Source of the DNA: Multivorans sp965116445
GTDB taxonomy: Bacteria; Acidobacteriota; Thermoanaerobaculia; Multivoradales; Multivoraceae
Length of the DNA stretch: 64,000 nucleotides
Reading direction: 5' to 3'
Assembly (NCBI GenBank): GCA_965116445.1
Contig: OZ220688.1
Span: 124,001 to 188,000 of the forward strand
Shown: positions 16,901 to 23,425 of the stretch, in pieces
How the letters are laid out: each line of letters begins with the position of its first letter
Numbering within the stretch: the first letter of the stretch is position 1
Translations under genes and position numbers: made by a program
Notes under the pieces: generated by a model
The model's input: the letters and a program-made list of their open reading frames with translations, nothing else
What the model was told of the DNA's origin: nothing
The model's database searches: none

Positions 16901-17844
16901 ACGCGGAGGAGAGTCTTCTCAGGGTGGCAGGGGATGAGTCGCTGCCTACGTTCGTGCGGAGCGCTGCTTTCGGCGCCATGGCAAGCCTCGAGGCCGAGGG
17001 CGCAAGAGAGTTCCTCGCTGCCTATGCCGATGTGCCGCACGCACCCGCACTGCGCGTCGCGGCGATTGAAGCACTCGTCGTCCTCGACTCGAAAGCAGCC
17101 GCGAAGTTGGCGGTCAGACTCTTCGGGGAACCGGAGCTGGACGACGCGACGGCCACCCGGGCACTTGTCGCATTCCTCAACCGGGAGGGAGGCGTGCCGG
17201 CTCTGACCGCGGCGATCGAGTCCGGTGAACTCGGGCACGATGCGGCGAAGTCACTGCTCCGTTCCTTCTACGCGAGTGGCCGTTCGGACAACGTCCTCCT
17301 GGCCGCGCTCAACACGGCGAGTGGAGCGGACTCGCTCGAGCTGGACTACGATCCCGGCTTGGTGAAGCGCCTCGCCGAAACCGCGGCAGAGCAGGGAGAT
17401 GTCGCGCGGGGCGCCGTGCTCTTCGTCGACCTCGGTTGCGACGCCTGTCACCAGGTCGGCGAGCAGGGAGGCGTCATCGGGCCGAGCCTGACGGCGGTCG
17501 GCACGACGCTCTCCGCCGAACGGATCATCGAGGAAACTCTGTGGCCGAATCGTCAGATCAAGGAAGGATTCACCGCGCTGGAGATCACGACCTCCGATTT
17601 CATGATCTACCAGGGGTACAAGCGCTCGACGAGGGAGAGCGAAGCGGCTGGCGATCTCGTGATTCAGGACCTCGCCACGGGGGAGCTGGTCACGATCAAG
17701 GCGGAGGACATCGAGGATGTCCGTCAGACGGGAAGCCCGATGCCCACGGGCCTCACGTCGTTGCTGTCGCGAGCCCAGCTACTCGACCTCTTCAAGCACG
17801 TCACGACCCTGGGCACGAGAAGCAAAAAGAAGAGCAAGAGGTGA
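13960..17844 (+). CDS. SGNH-hydrolase / PVC-type heme-binding CxxCH fusion lipoprotein
   Basis: This protein of about 1294 residues begins at ATG 13960 with a lipoprotein signal (SLILILSGLVLASC). Residues 30-230 resemble a GDSL/SGNH hydrolase (VVLAGGTDMTYLQRAGFLE, ENGMHLKEDS). From about 305 a PVC-type membrane-bound dehydrogenase propeller follows (FSVPDGLEVNLFASEADGLS, VYVVDWYNPITCHQDDEYRD), then HEAT-like alpha repeats. A C-terminal cytochrome-c domain has CDACH at 1160-1164 and an EETLWPNRQIKEGF tail. Such proteins are thought to be periplasmic sugar or alcohol dehydrogenases; substrate is unknown. The next gene (DUF1080) overlaps by 4 bp, a common partner in Planctomycetes/Verrucomicrobia-style loci. 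Confidence 0.85.
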   Translation: MRRPLRPLFSLILILSGLVLASCTQAPPPLNLEEGDVVVLAGGTDMTYLQRAGFLETILTDAFAEARPTFRDLSWEADTVFRQGSALERWREDGFGDWDAQLERVGATVVIAQYGKLESMAGSEGLGSFESAYNALIDGFLKHADQVVLVTPTPFEKPGSEFLPDVSHHNPSLARYVRATKGIAAEQGLHFVDLFSDAQSGLTENGMHLKEDSLRHVSETIAAKLGFEGSSWDRLATLHPAVVEKQRLWFDYWRPANWKLLFGDDSTRRFTKSSHGYLSFREEWQQLVGLIEEAEERVWTVANGGRDPGHQRPEPEVLFGHPDADIEAELASFSVPDGLEVNLFASEADGLSNPIAIRWDTAGRAYVTVTTTYPHVFPGDVPNDKIIVLEDADRDGVAERSTVFADGLNIPTAMELGDGGVYVGQSSELLFLKDTDGDGRADTRRVLLSGFGTGDTHQTVNSFTWSPGGELYMGQGDGIESRVETPWGSADLYQSGFFRLRPRLLQMHPLLDDFMGPGNPWGVAFGEWGQIYSVDGAGGVTHLSLGQIPTSHRRRLGTIGEPGGYAGIAWLDGRHLPAEYRGHFAIGDFQANRVKRFSVAADGSGAALRWEEPLIHSTHRNFRPVDVKVGPDGAVYVVDWYNPITCHQDDEYRDPARDKAYGRIWRITSSSAPLVKPPRLLDARLQEVVAALEAPERWTRYQAKRELTRRGTEKVAAALGEWVASLDPEGAAYERHLYEAVGAYATIEVPAPALLEKLLEAKEPGGRAFASRIVGRWHDRLDDPLALLAGRVEDDDAQVRMEAVASAAAIPRPESITVVARAVDRPMDDSMEYVFSQAIQHLKPHWEPAHEQGDLQFAEPAHLAEVLNRAGGTERIADLRTIALSYNLDEDTRLSAIENLLGLGGKEEIEEFVLMADRYVSGGKYDADSHARILAAAARATRSGSLEPYENPWGLAKMMAHPNLQLRANAAVLAGVWKASDAEESLLRVAGDESLPTFVRSAAFGAMASLEAEGAREFLAAYADVPHAPALRVAAIEALVVLDSKAAAKLAVRLFGEPELDDATATRALVAFLNREGGVPALTAAIESGELGHDAAKSLLRSFYASGRSDNVLLAALNTASGADSLELDYDPGLVKRLAETAAEQGDVARGAVLFVDLGCDACHQVGEQGGVIGPSLTAVGTTLSAERIIEETLWPNRQIKEGFTALEITTSDFMIYQGYKRSTRESEAAGDLVIQDLATGELVTIKAEDIEDVRQTGSPMPTGLTSLLSRAQLLDLFKHVTTLGTRSKKKSKR

Positions 17845-18566
17845 AGAAGATGTGGAAGTCCGTCATGGCCGTCCTTGCCCTCGTACCCGCCACCGCGTGG
17901 CCTGCAACGGCGCAACAGCAGGACGCCGGGTTCGTCTCCATGTTCGATGGCGAGACGCTGGACGGCTGGCATGCGGTCCCTGCCGACTCCGCTTCGGACT
18001 GGTCCGTCGAGGACGGGATGATCGTCGGAGAGGGCAGCGTGGACCGTCTCGTCTACCTCGTCTATGACGACGTCGAGCTGGCCGACTTCGAGCTGGAAGC
18101 GAGCTACCGCTTTCCCGGCCACGGCAACAGCGGCATCCAGATCCACGCGGTGAAGGACTCAAGCGGCAAGCGTCCGTTCGTGGGCTACCACGCGGACCTG
18201 GGCCACCTGGGCATCGGGCCGCAGGTTCTGGGCGCTTGGGATTTCCACTTCGCCTCGCGCGAAGAGTACGCCTGTTTTCGCGGAACGAGCCTCGTGATCG
18301 ATCCGGACGGCACGACGCACACGACCGACATCGAAGATGCCGTGACGGAAGGCGACATCAACCGTCGCGGCTGGAACCAGGTCCGGGTCGTCGCCAGGGG
18401 ACGCCACTACCAGTTCTTCATCAACGGGAAGCTCGCCTCCGAGTTCACGGACAACGCGGAGGAAGAGCGCTTCGACAAGGGCGCGATCGGCCTGCAGATC
18501 CACGATGCGGGAATGCGCGTCGAGTTCAAGGACCTGCGGCTGAAGAAGACCGGTTCCAGCAAGTAG
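17841..18566 (+). CDS. Exported DUF1080 (3-keto-disaccharide hydrolase) protein
   Basis: This 241-residue protein starts at GTG 17841 in a GTGA overlap (ATG 17850 also possible) and carries a signal peptide (MWKSVMAVLALVPATAWPAT). The body reads FVSMFDGETLDGWHAVP, DFELEASYRFPGHGNSGIQI and WNQVRVVARGRHYQFFINGK, the hallmarks of the DUF1080 concanavalin-like beta-sandwich. The family includes hydrolases of 3-keto sugars made by dehydrogenases, which fits coupling to the upstream heme-binding dehydrogenase-like protein. The enzymatic role is inferred from the family. Confidence 0.85.
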   Translation: MKKMWKSVMAVLALVPATAWPATAQQQDAGFVSMFDGETLDGWHAVPADSASDWSVEDGMIVGEGSVDRLVYLVYDDVELADFELEASYRFPGHGNSGIQIHAVKDSSGKRPFVGYHADLGHLGIGPQVLGAWDFHFASREEYACFRGTSLVIDPDGTTHTTDIEDAVTEGDINRRGWNQVRVVARGRHYQFFINGKLASEFTDNAEEERFDKGAIGLQIHDAGMRVEFKDLRLKKTGSSK

Positions 18567-18635
18567 GCCGCGGAGCCTTCGCGTTCGCGGAGGTAGGCTC
18601 TGAACTTCAACCTGAGTTCCCGAATACGAAGGAGC

Positions 18636-19550
18636 ATGACGATGACTGGCGTGCATTCGAGCCGTTGGACCGCAGCAGCATTCCTGGCGATCGTGATTCC
18701 CCTGGCTGGCGCATACGCTCAGTCCGGCGTCGACGCGGGCCCGAGCTTCGGCCAGATCAATCCGGAGCAGATGGCGCGGATGGCGAATCCTGCCGAGGAC
18801 GGGCCCTTCTACATGATCAACCTGATCCAGTTCCGGGAGAAGGCGGTCTATCCCGACGGGCGCGAGACCGATCTCACCGGCGAGGAAGCCAACAATCTCT
18901 ACAGGCCGATCGACATCCTGGAGGAGATCGGCGCCGAGCCCGTCTTCATGGCCCAGGTCGAGAAGATGCGGCTGGGCGACGGCACGCAGTGGGACCAGGT
19001 GGCCATCGTTCGCTACCCGAGTCGACGGGCGTTCGTGCGGATGACGCAACGGCCGGACTTTCAGGCCCGATCGGTCCACAAGGACGCCGGTGTCGGCAAG
19101 ACGATCGTGATGGTGTCCCATCTCGTTGATCTCCCGACGCCCGAAGGCTCCACCCCGCCGGAAGCGGCGTATCCAGCGACTGCCGACGACCGCCCCTTCG
19201 AGATGATCCACGTGCTTCGCTATCGCGACGCGGCTCGGTACGAGGAAGGCTCCACCGAGCCGGCGATCTCCGGCCGCGAGGCGATGGAGAAGTACGGTGC
19301 TGCCGCCGGCTCGGTCGCCGGGCCGATGGGCGTCTACCCCACGGCGTGGTTCAAGATCGAAGGAGTCCTGATCGGCGACGGTCGGCCGTGGGACGAGGTG
19401 CGGATCAACCACTTCCCGAGCCACGCGACCCTGGCGAAACACCTGGAGAGCGAAGTGCGGGCGGAAGCTCAACGTAACCGGACCGCGGCCCTCGAGGACA
19501 CGTACGCGATCCAGGCGCGCCCGCTGATCAACCGGCTCGGCAGGAAGTAG
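18636..19550 (+). CDS. Exported protein with two DUF1330-like ferredoxin-fold domains
   Basis: This 304-residue protein has a signal peptide (AAAFLAIVIPLAGAYAQ) and two related halves. Residues 60-165 contain YMINLIQFREKAVYPDGRE and QVAIVRYPSRRAFVRMTQRP; residues 185-300 contain EMIHVLRYRDAARY and EVRINHFPSHATLAKHLESE. Each resembles a DUF1330/dimeric alpha-beta-barrel unit. Members of this fold are often small monooxygenases or binding proteins; no function is assigned. A GAAGGAG ribosome site precedes the ATG. Confidence 0.65.
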   Translation: MTMTGVHSSRWTAAAFLAIVIPLAGAYAQSGVDAGPSFGQINPEQMARMANPAEDGPFYMINLIQFREKAVYPDGRETDLTGEEANNLYRPIDILEEIGAEPVFMAQVEKMRLGDGTQWDQVAIVRYPSRRAFVRMTQRPDFQARSVHKDAGVGKTIVMVSHLVDLPTPEGSTPPEAAYPATADDRPFEMIHVLRYRDAARYEEGSTEPAISGREAMEKYGAAAGSVAGPMGVYPTAWFKIEGVLIGDGRPWDEVRINHFPSHATLAKHLESEVRAEAQRNRTAALEDTYAIQARPLINRLGRK

Positions 19551-19638
19551 TGTCCGGATCGATCAACGCGGAGAGGCCTGCTGAGGAAGGCGCTCTGTTG
19601 GCTTGGTCTGGAAGTCGCTGACCACGCAGGGAGGAAGG

Positions 19639-20400
19639 ATGACGAAACCAGTTTGCTTTGTGTTGGGCGCCGGCGCTGGGATCGGCGGCACGGCCGGCAG
19701 GAAGTTCGCTCGCGAGGGGTACCACGCGGTTCTCTGTCGCCGGAGCGACGAGGACGGGCTGAACGCGCTGGTCGCCGGCATTCGCGACGAGGGAGGGGAT
19801 GCCTCCGGCTTTCTCTTGAACGCGGTCAAGGACCACGCGATCGAGGATCAGATCGCCCACGTGGAGGAGGAGATCGGGCCGATCGAGGTGATGATCTTCA
19901 ACCTCGGCGCCCAGATCGGCGATCGAGCGCTTGCGGATACGACCTACAAGGCCTTCGAACTCGGCTGGCGCATGGCGACGTTCGGTCTCTTCCGGACGGC
20001 CTCCGCGGTCTGCCCCCGCATGGCTGAACGCGGCCATGGAACGCTGATCGTCACCTCAGCCACGGCCGCGGCGCGCGGCAACGCCGGGCAGCACTCCCAC
20101 GCGGCTGCGATGGGGGGCCGCCGTATGCTCTGCCAGACGCTGAACGCCGAGTTCGCTGCAAAGGGAATCCACGTGGCGCATGTGCTTGTGGATGGCAGCG
20201 TCGATGCACCGGACACGCTGGGCAAGATGCTCGGTCCGGAGCGGTTCGAGGCTCTCCGGAGCACGAAGGGAGCGGCCGACGGCCTCATCCTGCCCGAGCA
20301 GGTGGCGGAGACCTACCTCCATCTCGTCAGGCAGCACCGGTCCACCTGGACCTTCGAGATGGACGTGCGTGCGTACTCCGACAAGGCCTGGTGGAACTGA
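19639..20400 (+). CDS. Atypical SDR lacking the YxxxK catalytic pair
   Basis: This 253-residue Rossmann protein starts at ATG 19639 behind GGGAGGAAGG. The nucleotide-binding motif is GAGAGIGGTAG and the FNLGAQ strand replaces NNAG. Where classical SDRs have Y-A-A-A-K-x-G, this protein has H-A-A-A-M-G-G-R-R-M (in GQHSHAAAMGGRRML), so both catalytic Tyr and Lys appear substituted; the preceding Ser (VTSATAAARG) remains. It may be a non-canonical oxidoreductase or a binding protein. No operon partner is obvious. Confidence 0.8.
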   Translation: MTKPVCFVLGAGAGIGGTAGRKFAREGYHAVLCRRSDEDGLNALVAGIRDEGGDASGFLLNAVKDHAIEDQIAHVEEEIGPIEVMIFNLGAQIGDRALADTTYKAFELGWRMATFGLFRTASAVCPRMAERGHGTLIVTSATAAARGNAGQHSHAAAMGGRRMLCQTLNAEFAAKGIHVAHVLVDGSVDAPDTLGKMLGPERFEALRSTKGAADGLILPEQVAETYLHLVRQHRSTWTFEMDVRAYSDKAWWN

Positions 20401-20515
20401 GTTGGCGCCGCAGCATGGCCGCCGCTTCGCACGTGTCCCGACTCACCCGACCGAGCCTGCGTCTCAGTTCGGGCTGCTGATCCGGGTACTGGCCGTTGCC
20501 GTCTGGAATTCGTTC

Positions 20516-20752
20516 ATGCCGACTGTCTTCACGAAGGACGGCTTTCGCTTCTTCTTCTACAGCAACGACCATCGTCCGATCCACGTGCACGTCCGTAAGG
20601 CGGACGGCGAGGCAGTCTTCAACGTGGAGCGCGGAGTCGAGCTCCGCGAGTCGGCCGGCTTGAAGGTCCAGGAGCTCGCGCACGCAGAAGAGTTGGCTCG
20701 CGAGAATCGCGACCGTATACTTCAGACTTGGCATGAGCACTTCGATCGATAG
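20516..20752 (+). CDS. DUF4160 protein, likely half of a toxin-antitoxin-like pair
   Basis: This 78-residue protein reads MPTVFTKDGFRFFFYSNDHR followed by PIHVHVRKADGEAVFNVE, the signature of DUF4160. It overlaps by 20 bp a DUF2442 gene; the DUF4160/DUF2442 pair is widespread in bacteria and often listed with toxin-antitoxin-like modules, although mechanism is unknown. ATG 20516 gives the expected family length. Confidence 0.85.
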   Translation: MPTVFTKDGFRFFFYSNDHRPIHVHVRKADGEAVFNVERGVELRESAGLKVQELAHAEELARENRDRILQTWHEHFDR

Positions 20753-20984
20753 CCCGGTTTCCGCCTCGCATGGAGACGGGAAGATTCGCGTGATATTGGC
20801 CAGCGGCCTCGAGTTGACGTTTCCCGTGGTCGGAAATCCGCGTCTCGAAGCCGGGACGGAGGCGGAACTCGAACGGATCGAACTCTCTCCCTTCGGCCTC
20901 CACTGGCCAGAGCTCGACGAGGATCTCTCGATGCGGGGCATCCTGGGCGGCGACTTCGGGCAGCGACCTGGCCGAGCTGCTTGA
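20733..20984 (+). CDS. DUF2442 protein
   Basis: This 83-residue protein has the DUF2442 pattern: GKIRVILASGLELTFPV, a short charged helix, then IELSPFGLHWPELDEDLSMR with the conserved GLHWPxLDEDL-S motif. It follows the DUF4160 gene with a short overlap and is probably its partner. DUF2442 proteins are thought to be small DNA- or partner-binding proteins. Confidence 0.85.
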   Translation: MSTSIDSPVSASHGDGKIRVILASGLELTFPVVGNPRLEAGTEAELERIELSPFGLHWPELDEDLSMRGILGGDFGQRPGRAA

Positions 20985-21028
20985 CGGAGCTGCGAGACTT
21001 CGTGGTCATCGTCACGGACAATGTGCGA

Positions 21029-22180
21029 ATGGACATCAAGGTAGATACGCGAGGCGGCGCGGCCGGTCCCCCCGGCTACTTCGACGACGCCGACGGCTTC
21101 CTCATGCCGGTGGCTCCGAACACGAGATCCCGTCGCATTCCCGTGGGCGACTTTCCGACCGGTCCCGAGGTCGGCACGCGACTACCCGAGGTGGTCGCGG
21201 TCGACCAGGACGGTCGCTCGGTCGACCTGCATGTGGACCGCGGTGGCCAACCGGCTGTCCTGGTCTTTTCGCGATCAGCGGTGTGGTGACCTCCCTGTCG
21301 AACCCAGCTGGTCGAGCTGGAGCGGGGGATGGCCGCTTTCGATGCCGCCGGGGTCAAGCTCTACACCCTGACCTATGACGAGGTCGATGCGCTCGCCGAC
21401 TACTCCAGGGCGATGGGGGCCACCTTCACCATGCTCTCGGACCCGAACAGCGAGGTGATTCGATCGTTCGGGATCCTGAACACGCTCATCCCTCCGGACG
21501 AGCACCCCTGGTACGGGATCCCCTTTCCCGGGGCCTACGCGATCGATGCCGACGGCATCGTCCTCGCCAAGTTCTTCGACCGCAACTTTGGTGCGCGATT
21601 CGGCCCCGAGCAGCTTCTCGACGCTGCTCTCGGCCGGAGGTTCGAGGTGGCGCCTGCGGCAAGCCCGACGGAGGAGGTGAGCGTCGACGTGATCCTCGAC
21701 GCCGACCGGCTGCTCTCGGGCGTCGTTCACGAGATCGTCGCGACTTTCCGGGTGCCGGAAGGGCAACATCTCTACGGCGAGCCGGCGCCGGACGGCCTGG
21801 TGGCCGCCACGATCGAAGTCGACGACGCTCCCGGCATCATCAGCCGCAATCTGGTTGCGCCGCCTACGTCCAGGTTGACCCTCGCCGGGTCCGGCGACAC
21901 CCTCGAGGTCTACGAGGGCGACGCGGTGCTGCGGCTACCGATCGCACAAACCGGCAGGGCCATGCAGAAGATCGATGGCAAGCGCTACGTCGACATCAGC
22001 GGCAGGGTCCGTTGGCAAGCGTGCGACGATGTGGAGTGCGGTCTACCGCAGTCGCAGCGCTTCGAGTTCCGGGTCGAAGCCGGTTTCCCGGTCCTCCCGG
22101 ACATGGGCCCAGGGGTGGGACGAGTACCGGAAATGAACGGCGCCGCCCACTTCAAGAAGATGATCGAGCGACGAAAGTAG
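21029..22180 (+). CDS. Probable selenocysteine-containing redoxin / DsbD-alpha fusion
   Basis: The frame from ATG 21029 runs through an in-frame TGA at 21287-21289 to a stop at 22180 (383 residues if TGA is read as Sec at 87). Before the TGA the protein reads PAVLVFSRSAVW, and after it PPCRTQLVELERGMAAF. This is the AhpC/TSA-type redoxin active site, where family members have WCPYCxxQLxEL, so TGA replaces the first Cys (UPPC, residues 87-90). The redoxin domain continues (PGAYAIDADGIVLAKFFDR). Residues about 225-365 resemble the DsbD N-terminal domain (YVDISGRVRWQACDDVECGL). A SECIS-like hairpin follows the TGA. The start is uncertain (GTG 21002 or TTG 20981 possible). If not decoded, it is a pseudogene. 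Confidence 0.8.
21304..21320 (+). promoter_or_regulatory. Candidate bacterial SECIS hairpin
   Basis: CCAGCT (21304-21309) and AGCTGG (21315-21320) form a perfect 6-bp stem closing the loop GGTCG. The loop starts 21 nt after the TGA. Bacterial SECIS elements sit within the coding region just downstream of UGA, and the Escherichia coli fdhF element presents GGUCU in its apical loop about 18 nt after UGA. Spacing and loop are therefore what SelB recognition needs. Confidence 0.65.
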
Positions 22181-22273
22181 GCCTCGCTCCTTCGTTCGGA
22201 GCCGGCCTGGCGGCCGGCGCGTCTCTCCGGCTGCCTTCGGCAGCAGCCGGCGGGGACGCCGGCGCACCCAGTG
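22181..22273. repeat. Composite palindromic repeat (REP-like)
   Basis: Directly after the redoxin stop, the first 40 bases are the inverse of an arm of the element at 7350-7452 (GCCTCGCTCCTTCG...). The last part is the common module GCCGGCGGGGACGCCGG followed by CGCACCCAGTG. It may also act as a transcription terminator hairpin for the redoxin gene. Confidence 0.7.
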
Positions 22274-22312
22274 GGCGGCCAGTTCTTCCCTCCGCGCCGG
22301 CGGCAAGTGTTC

Positions 22313-22503
22313 GTCCCCAACGGGATTTGATCCAGAGCGCCGAGCCGCAGGCGAGGAGCGACGACCGAAGCCCGCTGGGGCCGCCATCGCGCCGGCGGCG
22401 GGGCCCCGTCCCCAACGGGATTCGATCCAGAGCGCCGAGCCGCAGGCGAGGAGCGACGACCGAAGCCCGCTGGGGCCGCCATCGCGCCGGCAGGCGCGAT
22501 GGC
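22313..22503. repeat. Two tandem 95-bp repeats beginning with the tRNA-Glu 3' end
   Basis: Units start at 22313 and 22408 with GTCCCCAACGGGATTTGAT or GTCCCCAACGGGATTCGAT, nearly the same as the tRNA-Glu 3' end at 22504. They share the following approximately 75 bp almost identically (CCAGAGCGCCGAGCCGCAGG... GGGGCCGCCATCGCGCCGGC). Period is 95-96 bp. The arrangement resembles repeated attachment sites or tandem duplication at a tRNA 3' end; no integrase gene is nearby. Confidence 0.8.
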
Positions 22504-22576
22504 GTCCCCAACGGGATTCGAACCCGTGTTGCCAGCTTGAAAGGCTGGAGTCCTGACCTGGCTAGACGATGGGGAC
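22503..22576 (-). tRNA. tRNA-Glu (TTC anticodon)
   Basis: On the minus strand the sequence folds as a complete cloverleaf: acceptor GTCCCCA paired with TGGGGAC, D-arm with GGTCAGG, anticodon arm CCAGC-CTTTCAA-GCTGG giving anticodon TTC, and T-arm ACGGG-TTCGAAT-CCCGT. Discriminator base is G. The 3' CCA is not encoded. The 3' half is duplicated twice just beyond the gene. Confidence 0.95.
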
Positions 22577-22667
22577 GCGGATTCGGGCCGTGGCTGCGGT
22601 GCCGACCGCTGTCGAGCCGCGGAGTATAGCGCCAGCGGCAGAAGCTGGGGATCATGTAGGCCTCCAG

Positions 22668-22770
22668 GACTGGGCCATCGCCATTTACATGGCCGCTACT
22701 TGCCTCAAGGGCGTCTCGTCGATGTACCTGCACCGGGACTCGGCGTCACGCAGAAGACGGCGTGGTATAT
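22668..22770 (+). pseudogene. IS1595-family transposase fragment
   Basis: The translation reads WAIAIYMAATCLKGVSSM, then YLHRD in one frame and LGVTQKTAWYI in the next. This is the conserved internal segment of IS1595-type transposases. One base is missing at the LHRD/LGVTQ junction, and both ends are gone, so this is a relic of about 100 bp abutting a toxin remnant. Confidence 0.7.
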
Positions 22771-22775
22771 CCGGG

Positions 22776-22925
22776 AGCCACCAGCGGATCGCCGTGATCG
22801 AGATTGGGGACTACGCGTACCTGGTTCCGTACGTCGAAACCGAAGCGGGAGACTTCTTCCTCAAGACGGTCATCCCGAGCCGGAAAGCGACCAGGAAGTA
22901 CTTGAGGGAGAGTGGCGAGAAATGA
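22776..22925 (+). pseudogene. C-terminal part of a BrnT-like toxin
   Basis: From about 22776 the frame reads RIAVIEIGDYAYLVPYVE followed by DFFLKTVIPSRKATRKYL. This is the C-terminal half of small RelE/BrnT-like toxins, whose SRKAT motif is diagnostic. The N-terminal half is replaced by the IS1595 fragment. The stop overlaps the ATG of an intact antitoxin gene (ATGA). Confidence 0.65.
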
Positions 22926-23212
22926 CCGAACGCATGACCAAACTCGATTCAGGAGCCCTCGACCCGGAGGAGAGCGAGATCCTGAGAGCCTACGAGGAAG
23001 GGCGTCTTCGAAGAACCTCGGACTCTTCTGGCGAAGCTCAGCGGCTGGAGGCCGCGGCCCGCGAGACGCTCCGCAAGGACAAGCGCATCAACATCCGTTT
23101 GCCCAGTCACGACCTGGTCCAAATCAAGCGGTTGGCGGCTCGTGAGGGAGTGCCGTACCAGACTCTCATCTCCAGTATTCTCCACAAGTACGCGACCGGC
23201 GAACTCGGTTGA
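22922..23212 (+). CDS. COG5304/BrnA-like ribbon-helix-helix antitoxin
   Basis: This 96-residue protein has an acidic N-terminal half (LDPEESEILRAYEEGRL) and a C-terminal RHH-like domain (KDKRINIRLPSHDLVQIKRL then AAREGVPYQTLISSILHKY), as in COG5304 antitoxins. It overlaps the truncated toxin gene by 4 bp and is probably an orphan survivor. Confidence 0.8.
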   Translation: MTERMTKLDSGALDPEESEILRAYEEGRLRRTSDSSGEAQRLEAAARETLRKDKRINIRLPSHDLVQIKRLAAREGVPYQTLISSILHKYATGELG

Positions 23213-23391
23213 TCCGGTCCGACCCTAGGCTCTCCGTCGCAGCAGGTCGGCCGGCAGGCCAGGTCGAGAAGGGTGCGCCCTCCTCGACGCGGTCCGTGAG
23301 GACGGCGGGCGAGGATGCGGCGGAGCGCCTTGAGATTGCCCTTGGCCGCTGCCTCGGCGGTCCTGCCAAGCGACCGGCCGGCACCCACGAT
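23212..23391 (-). pseudogene. Ankyrin-repeat gene fragment
   Basis: The minus strand encodes TAEAAAKGNLKALRRILARR and then GGRTLLDLACRPT, resembling the capping repeat of ankyrin proteins, but the frame has no start or continuation and runs into the antitoxin 3' end. About 55 residues remain. Reported with low confidence. Confidence 0.35.
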
Positions 23392-23425
23392 AGGTGAGCG
23401 TACTAGGCTCCCAGCGCAGGCGGTG

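Noticed and set aside
21281..21330. Frameshift in the redoxin gene
   Set aside because: Both sides are in the same frame and only a TGA separates them, so a frameshift is not needed.
22313..22503. CRISPR-like repeats
   Set aside because: Only two units that share almost the whole 95 bp, so this is a tandem duplication, not repeats with unique spacers.
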